This document shows positions 57,542-64,000 of a stretch of DNA of 64,000 nucleotides, one piece after another. The stretch is from Shimia sp. (lineage in GTDB: Bacteria > Pseudomonadota > Alphaproteobacteria > Rhodobacterales > Rhodobacteraceae). Position 1 is the stretch's first letter; each line of letters opens with the position of its first letter. A program made the position numbers and the translations under genes. Below the pieces are notes generated by a model. It worked only from the letters and a program-made list of their open reading frames with translations. It was not told the origin of the DNA and made no database searches. The stretch covers positions 79,395 through 143,394 of the forward strand of contig NZ_JAKVCW010000012.1 of the NCBI RefSeq assembly GCF_022448905.1, in the 5' to 3' direction.

Positions 57542-60500
57542 TCAGGGATGCCGCGTCACCGTGTAGATATGCCCGGCCTGGAAAGGCCCCTTCAAGGAGG
57601 TTGAGCTTCCGTCTGACCAGGTGACCGTCGCCGTTGCGGCCTCGGTTTGATCGCCCAGTCCAAAGTGGGCGCGTGGGGCGTCAAAGGACATGAAACCCCC
57701 GCCAAGCTGCACCTCGCGCATTTGCGTGCTGCCATCCGCGCCGGTGAGCGTCACCCTCGCGCCAATGCCATCGCGGTTGCCGATGTGGTCCTCAAACTGA
57801 AACACCAGCGCCGCGCCTTGCGCGTTGTTGCGGAAGACAACCAAGGGACCGTTCACCGGATGGGTGATCAGATCCAGGTCGCCGTCATTGTCGAAATCCA
57901 TCTGCGTGGCGCTGGCGGTCATGAGGTAGTCCTCCAAGCCAAAAGGACCAGAGGCCTCGGCAAAGGAGCCGTCTCCCATATTGTGGAAGAAGAGGTTGGA
58001 CGGGGACACCTCGTTCGGCACCCATGTGCCGTTCACGATGTAAACATCCTGCCAGCCGTCCAGATCAAAGTCGGCCACCTTGGTGTCCCAGCTCCAGCCG
58101 CTCACATCGAGGCCACGCGCCTCGGCCTGATCTTCCCAGCCTTCGCCATTGCGGGCCAGCAAGACGTTGGAGCGCAGAATTTGCGGATGGGTCAGAGCAA
58201 TCTCGTCAGCACTTGGCGTGCGGGTGGGTTGGAAATGCCAGTCACAATAGGCGCGTGGAATGGGTTGGTCCGCACGGATCAACTCGCAAATAGATGGATC
58301 ACGCTTTTGAATGGCGAGGTCTTTGACCAGCATCGCCTTGCATTCCACCTGATCGCGGCCCGTCAGCGTTTGGCAGTTTTTGGCATAAGTCGGGTCGAAA
58401 TTATTGCCGGACTTGTACCAGGACTTGATCTCCATGTTCTTCACACAGCGGGCCTTGGCTTCTGCGTTCCGGATGCCATCACAGTAGAGCTCCAGCGGCT
58501 GCATCTTGAGCGTGTCAGACACGCCAGACGAGCGGCCGGCGATCTGGGCCATGTAGATGTCGGTGGTGCCATCATTGGCCAGATCAGCAGTCTTAATCGC
58601 CATTGTGGTGGTTGTGGTGTGCGGGATCAGGCCCTGCGGCTCGGTCAGCATGGCAAAGCCGCCGGCCCCATCGCCGCGATAGAAATAATCCGGGATGTCG
58701 AAGTCATTGCCAACGATCAGATCGGTGGCGCCGTCGTCATCAAAGTCGGAGAACAGGATGGTCAGGGTTTCACCGGGCAGGCCAGGCATGTCGGCATAGG
58801 TCTCGCCGCTGAGTGTCCCGTCGGTGTTGAGGATCAGCCGGTTGCGACTCTCCTCGCCGGGAATGCGGCGATACCAGCCAGCGGCCCAGTTGCCCAGCGC
58901 CACATCAAGTGTGCCGTTGGCATCCACATCCGCCAGAGCCACGGCAAGCGACAGAGGCGTCTGAGGGTTGTTGGGCACGGCTTTGGGGGGTTCCGCACCA
59001 AAGCTGCCCTCAACATTGCGCCACCAGTAGTTGCCTTGCAGGTAGGTGGTGAGAAAGAGGTCCGGCCAACCGTCATTATCAATATCAGCAAAGGCGGCGT
59101 TGAAGATCGGCGCGGTGGCGAGGTCGCCCAAGGGCGCAGGTATGGATGCGAACTGGCCTGTGCCGTCGTTGGCATAGAGGTAAAGCCCCACTTCGGTGGA
59201 GGCAATGGCAAGATCGAGGTCTCCGTCGCGGTCATAATCTGCACTCGACAGGCTGCGCCCCTCCCAGAAGGGGGGCCACATATCGCGGAAGGAAAACTCC
59301 AGCGGTTTGTCGATGCCGATGGTGTCCGCTTCTATGCGCGTAAACGGCTGCTCCGCCGCAGGGGATGCGGGGGCCAAGGGCTTGCTGGTGACGGTGATTG
59401 CGGGGGTCTCTGAGGCGGCGGCGGACCACATCGGTGGGGCGGCTTGCGGGGCATGGCTTTCCAGCAGCATCTCCAGCGCGCGGCGGCTTTGCCATTCGTG
59501 GTAGCCCTGCGCGCCGAGGCCAGCCACAACGCCAAGTACAGCAATAGTGCCAGACAGTAGCCACGCCGCACGGGCGCCGACGGATTGCACTACGATCAGG
59601 AAGGAATAGACGGAGAACATCCCCAAAGTGAAAAGAAGACCCATGACGTAGCCATGGGCCAGTCCCGCGGACAGCAAGGCACCGGTGACCACCACGTCAA
59701 AAGCGATGGGCACCGGTAGGAACAGGCCGACGATCACAATGGCGATCAGCGCCAGAATGCTGAAGGTGAGACCGGTGATGAGCTCTTGCGGCAGCAAGAC
59801 GGCCACCAAGGCGCCAAGAAAGCCCGCCAGCAACATCAGCGGCACGGTCATCTTCACAATGTACCAGAGGTTTTTCAAAAAACCCTGCCCCACAGCCAGA
59901 ATGGCCGTGCCCAGAGGGTCGGCGGCGGGTTGACCTTGTGACAGCTCGTCAACGCTCCAGGGCGTGGCCTCTTGCAAAGTCGGCGTGATTTCTGTTTGCG
60001 GCAACAGGCGGCAGATCAACGGCACGGCCACAAGGATCACCAGCAGGCTCAGCGCGATCTTGGCCACAGCCATGTAGAAAGGCAGCAGCGAGAACAGCAT
60101 AGTGAGCACGACGATGTTGAGCGTCGGAGAGGCGATCATGGCGGAGAGGGTGGTTTCCGCGCGCATGCCGGCAGAATACATGCCGCGCGCAATGGGCGCG
60201 GCGCAGTTCACACAGACGCCAAGCGGCGTGCCAATCGCGAGACCCAGAAGTGAGTTGGCAAAACCACCGCGAAAGCTGCGCTGTTTGAGATAGCCAGCCG
60301 CGGTGAGGAAGGCGGCAGCAAAGAGCACACCAAAGGTCATGCCTTTTTTGTTGGTGTTGATCCAATTGATGGTGGTGAAGAAGATCCGCTCCAACGTGGA
60401 CATGTCCGGCGTCAGTGGGAATAGCGCCTCAAATCCCAGCGGGTCTTCCAGCTGGATAGCTCCCGACATCATCGCCTTTTCATCCAGCGCAGGATAGCGC

Positions 60501-60592
60501 GAACCGGTCCAGAACAGATACGCCAACACGGCGACCATCAGGGCGGCGAGGAAGAAGCGTTTTTGGTAGGGATGCTGGATCAGAGCGGTCAT
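57542..60592 (-). CDS. Permease fused to FG-GAP repeats and an ASPIC/UnbV domain, 1016 aa
   Basis: Residues 10-365 hold about ten membrane helices of a permease related to the ArsP/DUF318 group, with GVCVNCAAPIARGMYSAGMR (Cys127, Cys130) at the re-entrant motif. Residues 440-910 are an extracytoplasmic region with FG-GAP/VCBS-type calcium motifs (DYDRDGDLDL, DIDNDGWPDL, DVDANGTLDV, DFDDDGATDL, DFDLDGWQDV, DFDNDGDLDL). A Cys-rich insert (Cys704, 716, 740, 751, 769, 783) interrupts them. Residues 938-1012 match the ASPIC/UnbV domain. Its ATG overlaps the stop of the upstream sulfotransferase-like gene. Substrate unknown. Confidence 0.82.
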   Translation of the reverse strand: MTALIQHPYQKRFFLAALMVAVLAYLFWTGSRYPALDEKAMMSGAIQLEDPLGFEALFPLTPDMSTLERIFFTTINWINTNKKGMTFGVLFAAAFLTAAGYLKQRSFRGGFANSLLGLAIGTPLGVCVNCAAPIARGMYSAGMRAETTLSAMIASPTLNIVVLTMLFSLLPFYMAVAKIALSLLVILVAVPLICRLLPQTEITPTLQEATPWSVDELSQGQPAADPLGTAILAVGQGFLKNLWYIVKMTVPLMLLAGFLGALVAVLLPQELITGLTFSILALIAIVIVGLFLPVPIAFDVVVTGALLSAGLAHGYVMGLLFTLGMFSVYSFLIVVQSVGARAAWLLSGTIAVLGVVAGLGAQGYHEWQSRRALEMLLESHAPQAAPPMWSAAASETPAITVTSKPLAPASPAAEQPFTRIEADTIGIDKPLEFSFRDMWPPFWEGRSLSSADYDRDGDLDLAIASTEVGLYLYANDGTGQFASIPAPLGDLATAPIFNAAFADIDNDGWPDLFLTTYLQGNYWWRNVEGSFGAEPPKAVPNNPQTPLSLAVALADVDANGTLDVALGNWAAGWYRRIPGEESRNRLILNTDGTLSGETYADMPGLPGETLTILFSDFDDDGATDLIVGNDFDIPDYFYRGDGAGGFAMLTEPQGLIPHTTTTTMAIKTADLANDGTTDIYMAQIAGRSSGVSDTLKMQPLELYCDGIRNAEAKARCVKNMEIKSWYKSGNNFDPTYAKNCQTLTGRDQVECKAMLVKDLAIQKRDPSICELIRADQPIPRAYCDWHFQPTRTPSADEIALTHPQILRSNVLLARNGEGWEDQAEARGLDVSGWSWDTKVADFDLDGWQDVYIVNGTWVPNEVSPSNLFFHNMGDGSFAEASGPFGLEDYLMTASATQMDFDNDGDLDLITHPVNGPLVVFRNNAQGAALVFQFEDHIGNRDGIGARVTLTGADGSTQMREVQLGGGFMSFDAPRAHFGLGDQTEAATATVTWSDGSSTSLKGPFQAGHIYTVTRHP

Positions 60593-61302
60593 TCCGGACT
60601 CAATTGTGTTTGGAGTTGGCGCGGCAAAAACAGATTTCGGGCATGGGTGTAAACACAGTATTCAAGCTCATGCTTTTCGCGAAACACTTGCTCGATTTCA
60701 GCTGAGACCGATTGCGTTCGTGCGGACGCATTGAGATGCGGGATCTTGGTGTCCACAGACGGTTTGTTCAAGATTTTGGCCATATGGTTTAGGCTTTCAT
60801 CAAGGCGATCCAGAAACCCAATGTGGAGGAAATACTCCTCGATAATGTCACGATAGTTCGACATTGTCACTTGCCTGGGGAAATGCTCCAGCATGTTCAG
60901 ATGACCGGTTTTGACAAAGTCCTCCAAGGACTTATTGTTTGGCGCGTCAAAAATCTTGCGCCCACTTTTTTCAACTCTGCCGGCATAGAAAAACCGCGAG
61001 ATATGCATATCGAGGGGATCGCGCAGGATGGTCATGAATTGGGTGGCTTCCGGGTAATACTGCTCCACGCCAAAGTCACGGTGTTTGTTAAAGTGCCCGT
61101 AGATGACCGATGGGGTGCCTTCTCTCAGAAGCTGAGAGAAATCTCTTTGCGGTGGTAACCCGTAGCCTTTTGGCCGGAAATAATGGGGGTAGAGGTCGGA
61201 ACCAAACCAAGCGTCAAAAACAGCACGACAGGACACGCCACCAGCTTTGGGAATGTGAATAAAGATAAGTGGAGCTGTTGGGTCGTAGGCGAGCAAATTC
61301 AT
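60589..61302 (-). CDS. Small sulfotransferase-like protein
   Basis: This single P-loop domain of 237 residues has FIHIPKAGGVSCRAVFD (residues about 13-29) and MTILRDPLDMHISRFFY for the 3'-phosphate region. This PKxGG-type loop is that of the carbohydrate sulfotransferase 2 group. It overlaps the permease/UnbV start by ATGA. It is third of three small sulfotransferase-like genes in a row. Confidence 0.8.
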   Translation of the reverse strand: MNLLAYDPTAPLIFIHIPKAGGVSCRAVFDAWFGSDLYPHYFRPKGYGLPPQRDFSQLLREGTPSVIYGHFNKHRDFGVEQYYPEATQFMTILRDPLDMHISRFFYAGRVEKSGRKIFDAPNNKSLEDFVKTGHLNMLEHFPRQVTMSNYRDIIEEYFLHIGFLDRLDESLNHMAKILNKPSVDTKIPHLNASARTQSVSAEIEQVFREKHELEYCVYTHARNLFLPRQLQTQLSPE

Positions 61303-61314
61303 GGTAACGCGCCT

Positions 61315-61995
61315 CTACTCGTTGCTTGACTGAAGCTGCACAGGAGACCTGGGGGCTCTGCTCCAATCGATTCCGGAGAGCTCTATGCTCTCCGCAAAGG
61401 CTTCGTAGATAATGTCTTTTTGCGCGTCTGTGACGTCATCTTGGGTGATGAGGACATTTTGCGAAAAAGTGCTCTTCGCATTTGTCGTCAATTTGAAATT
61501 AGGAACATCCAATTCCCTCATCAAATTTTCCAAGGCATAGGGCAGTTCGTCATACCGCAAAATCCGATCAACTACGCAATAACCATCGATCGCGTACCTG
61601 CTGACGTCGATAGGGAAAATCCCTTTCCGCACAAACTGTTCCCAGCTCAGTTTGTAGGACCCGCGTCGATTATGACGCTTTGAATTTCGCAGCATGTGAA
61701 ACCGGCTGATGCATTTTGAAACTGGCTCTCGTTCAATGCAGAATTTGAACATTGAGTCAAAACGGCTCGCCCCCAGAGCGTCCCGCATTATGGACGCCGT
61801 CATATGGTTATAAAACTGAGGCTCTCCATCTTCGCCAGCGTAATTTCTCGGATGATGCCCAGGTTCAGGTGGCAAAATGGGCGTTACGATCGCGTCAGAA
61901 CCCGCTACAGGGCTGAGATCCACCTCCACACTCGTGCCGGCGGTCTTGAACGTCTTCAGAAAGATAAAGTTGTGTTTGAAGCTTACAATTGCCAC
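61315..61995 (-). CDS. Small sulfotransferase-like protein
   Basis: The 226-residue protein has FLKTFKTAGTSVEVDL (P-loop) and FCIEREPVSKCISRFHML (3'-phosphate region, with Glu-Arg-Glu-Pro-Val). It starts at a GTG and lies 2 bases after the upstream gene stop and 12 bases before the next. It is the second of three small sulfotransferase-like genes. Confidence 0.78.
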   Translation of the reverse strand: MAIVSFKHNFIFLKTFKTAGTSVEVDLSPVAGSDAIVTPILPPEPGHHPRNYAGEDGEPQFYNHMTASIMRDALGASRFDSMFKFCIEREPVSKCISRFHMLRNSKRHNRRGSYKLSWEQFVRKGIFPIDVSRYAIDGYCVVDRILRYDELPYALENLMRELDVPNFKLTTNAKSTFSQNVLITQDDVTDAQKDIIYEAFAESIELSGIDWSRAPRSPVQLQSSNE

Positions 61996-61997
61996 GC

Positions 61998-62657
61998 TTA
62001 TCGTCCCAAAACAGGAAAAGTATCATATCCAAAATAGGACATGTCTTCGCTAAATGCGCTTTCGGTAACATCCCTCAAAATTTGACTTTCCAAAAGCCGC
62101 TTTAAGACGCTTCTGCTCACGGAGGACCGGTTCACCTGGGGCAAAGTCACGACTTTGGACGGCAACTGAAACTCGCGGCACATCGTCAGGTGGTCGTCAT
62201 GTAGTGTTTCATGGCGAAGCGTAACGTCGGGCGTATGTGGGACGCCTCCCAGTTTTAGAAAGTCCACAATGGGTCGCAGTTTTTTACGATCCTGAATTAG
62301 TGAGAGGAAGTCATTTTCATTCCACTGTGGTTCCTGCGGTTCCCACTCTCCGATAGACGTCTCTTTCAACCAGCGACCCGGTGAAAAATACATCGATAAA
62401 GCGCGGGGGAATGGGTGCCGAACCGAAATAACCACCCGGTACTGACTCAATGGCTCGCCGAGACGGGTTTTGTACTCTGACAAAAGCGCATGCTTTCGCG
62501 GCGTGCGTGGGCCTGTGATCCCAAATCTATCGACACCATCTTGATGCCTCGCTCTAGAAGACGCGTCCTCACTGATTGGTAACAGCGCTGTTTGGATCGC
62601 GTTTCCGCCGGTTTTTGGCACGTGCAGATAGATAAAACGGTGGCTTTTTGAGATCAC
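61998..62657 (-). CDS. Small sulfotransferase-like protein
   Basis: The 219-residue protein has YLHVPKTGGNAIQTALL (P-loop) and VVISVRHPFPRALSMYF. It starts at GTG 62657 and leads the operon 61998-61315-60589-57542. A terminator separates it from the secreted protein upstream, so its promoter must lie in the 91-base gap or transcription reads through. Confidence 0.78.
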   Translation of the reverse strand: MISKSHRFIYLHVPKTGGNAIQTALLPISEDASSRARHQDGVDRFGITGPRTPRKHALLSEYKTRLGEPLSQYRVVISVRHPFPRALSMYFSPGRWLKETSIGEWEPQEPQWNENDFLSLIQDRKKLRPIVDFLKLGGVPHTPDVTLRHETLHDDHLTMCREFQLPSKVVTLPQVNRSSVSRSVLKRLLESQILRDVTESAFSEDMSYFGYDTFPVLGR

Positions 62658-62688
62658 TGAGTTTGACCCTTTGCGCCCTGACCCTGTC

Positions 62689-62716
62689 TAAAAGAAACGG
62701 GCCAGTGGCCCGTTTC
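62689..62716 (-). terminator. Rho-independent terminator after the secreted fibre-like gene
   Basis: GAAACGGGCC / GGCCCGTTTC with loop ACT (minus strand) is followed by TTTTA. It starts about 30 bases after the stop at 62749. Confidence 0.85.
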
Positions 62717-62748
62717 AAAACTTTGATTGCACCCTGGAGCGGGTCTGA

Positions 62749-63927
62749 TCAGCCTTCCAGGTCGTTCAGACGCTCATGCAGTTCACGAATGATCTGGTCC
62801 TGCTCCAATGTGTACAGCGTCAGTTCTTCTACTTTTTCCAGAAGGTTTAGCTGCATTTCAGTCATGTTCAGACCAGTGGAGTTGATTTCTCCAGCAGACG
62901 GAATATTGGGCAGGTGACCGTTGTCTTCGATGAATGCACGAACTTCGCTCAGCGGCATGAGGTCATACTCATCCTCAAAAACGTAGTCAGGAACATTCAA
63001 TTGAGTACCGCTGGACGCAAAAAAGTTGCCAGAGATTGTCAAGTTACCGTCCTGATCAAGCTCCATTTCTGTTTCGCCAATCCCCCCGGGGAATGTGGTC
63101 AAAAGGAACTTGCCTGCAGTGTTCTTCATTTTCCAAGTGCGGCCAGAGTTGGCGGCATCAGCAACTGACGTGTCGGTCAGTTCGAAGTTGGCACTGCCAT
63201 TGTTGCTCAACGCCATCATTGTACGCGCCGCAGTCGTGGCGCTCTCTTCTTCCACCAATAAAGATGCGGTGCCATTGGTTTTTCGAACGTGCAGCGCGGC
63301 GTCCGGGCTGTCCGTGCCCATGCCGACATCACCGTCAGAGTCCACAAAGAGGGAGTCCGTTGGCGCGCTTGGACGAATTCTGAACGGCAAGAGGGAGCCG
63401 TTGGTCACTTCGCGAATGAAGAAGTTGGTTTCGTTGCCGGCCAGGTCCCAGGTTTGGGGGGTAAAGCCGGAAGACCCATCTTGTTCGATCCGGATGGCAG
63501 GGCTGTCCCCATCAACGATGTGCATTTCTAGAACCGGGTTGTTGGTGCCAACACCCACATCGCCGGTGTCCTCAATATATAACGCATTGGTTGGCGCGGT
63601 TGCTTCGACAGTGAATGGAATACGACCGTTGGTGATGTCCTCAATCGAGAACTTGTTCAGGCCGCCGTTGGTGCTTTCGTTGGCGGTGAGTTGCCAGTCA
63701 ACGTTCGGAAAACTTGCAGACGCCGATGTGTCATCGAACTTGATCCGCAGATTGTTCTCTTTGAGACGAATGGTGTCAAAACCGAAGTTTTCGCCGTTGG
63801 CACAGTCAATGCCAATACAGGCGCTGCCTTCGACAATCAGGTCATCGAGAAAAACCTGATCTGCGTATGCGCTTCCAGCCAGACCAATGGCTGCCACGCT
63901 TACGAGAAGTTTAGGGGTATGTTTCAT
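62749..63927 (-). CDS. Secreted beta-repeat protein with coiled-coil end, fibre-like
   Basis: The 392-residue protein has a signal peptide (MKHTPKLLVSVAAIGLAGSA then YADQ). Repeats with DTGDVGVGTNNPVLEMHIV and DSDGDVGMGTDSPDAALHV follow, the pattern of fibre and chaperone-tagged adhesin proteins. LMPLSEVRAFIEDNGHLPNI precedes a C-terminal coiled coil (LLEKVEELTLYTLEQDQIIR). This tail resembles the intramolecular chaperone-like endings of some trimeric fibres, but the S74 Ser-Lys pair is not visible. The ATG at 63927 was chosen because the upstream GTG/TTG frame precedes the signal peptide. It heads the minus-strand run at the window end. Confidence 0.75.
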   Translation of the reverse strand: MKHTPKLLVSVAAIGLAGSAYADQVFLDDLIVEGSACIGIDCANGENFGFDTIRLKENNLRIKFDDTSASASFPNVDWQLTANESTNGGLNKFSIEDITNGRIPFTVEATAPTNALYIEDTGDVGVGTNNPVLEMHIVDGDSPAIRIEQDGSSGFTPQTWDLAGNETNFFIREVTNGSLLPFRIRPSAPTDSLFVDSDGDVGMGTDSPDAALHVRKTNGTASLLVEEESATTAARTMMALSNNGSANFELTDTSVADAANSGRTWKMKNTAGKFLLTTFPGGIGETEMELDQDGNLTISGNFFASSGTQLNVPDYVFEDEYDLMPLSEVRAFIEDNGHLPNIPSAGEINSTGLNMTEMQLNLLEKVEELTLYTLEQDQIIRELHERLNDLEG

Positions 63928-64000
63928 AGCTATAGTCCTGTTCCTACTGTCTGACGTCAGCACCTATGGGTCCAATTAGGGTGATTTGATAAGGGAGAGT

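Noticed and set aside
57647..59413. 588-codon plus-strand open frame opposite the permease/UnbV gene
   Set aside because: Composition and phase match a shadow of the minus-strand gene, whose calcium motifs and UnbV domain are unmistakable.

Overview
The window looks like a chromosomal segment of a marine alphaproteobacterium, most likely Rhodobacteraceae (Roseobacter group). The support is a moderately high G+C, tightly packed genes with ATGA/GTGA start-stop overlaps, a DUF2793 protein of the type found with rhodobacterial phages and gene transfer agents, and a GC-rich double hairpin with a downstream tract that resembles intergenic repeats of this family. I cannot name the genus from sequence alone.

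Layout. Bases 1-19,400 are mostly housekeeping: a truncated ABC exporter, cca, two NUDIX hydrolases, hslO, a response-regulator phosphatase facing an Hpt protein, ilvA, a membrane protein, argG, an MscS-family channel, a NodT-type outer-membrane efflux lipoprotein, an SCP2 protein, a class IV aminotransferase paired with a sulfotransferase-like gene, an epimerase/sugar-phosphate transferase pair, an exported msrA and a ribokinase-type kinase. mutS follows. From about 22.2 kb to 55.9 kb lies a large surface-polysaccharide locus. It makes dTDP-L-rhamnose (rfbCBDA), UDP-galactofuranose (glf, with a GlfT1-like glycosyltransferase) and GDP-L-fucose (manC, gmd, fcl). It also has an ABC-type capsule exporter (KpsM, KpsE and KpsT-like proteins), several glycosyltransferases including two very large multidomain ones (1871 and 1072 aa), and five sulfotransferase-like genes scattered among them. 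A decayed IS3-family transposase lies inside it and parts are visibly A+T-richer, so the locus looks assembled by transfer. From 55.9 kb to the end, all genes are on the minus strand: a DUF2793 protein, a 1016-aa permease fused to an FG-GAP/UnbV ectodomain, three small sulfotransferase-like proteins in a tight operon with it, and a secreted fibre-like protein.

How the parts fit. Sugar supply, assembly, membrane export and repeated sulfotransferase-like genes point to a sulfated capsule or exopolysaccharide containing rhamnose, fucose and galactofuranose. The sulfation is an inference from the P-loop motifs; no PAPS synthesis genes are in the window. The most unusual items are a galectin-like motif set inside the 1871-aa glycosyltransferase, the permease/FG-GAP/UnbV fusion with its Cys-rich insert and sulfotransferase operon, and a 41-bp dispersed repeat found at three sites, each time between two minus-strand genes.
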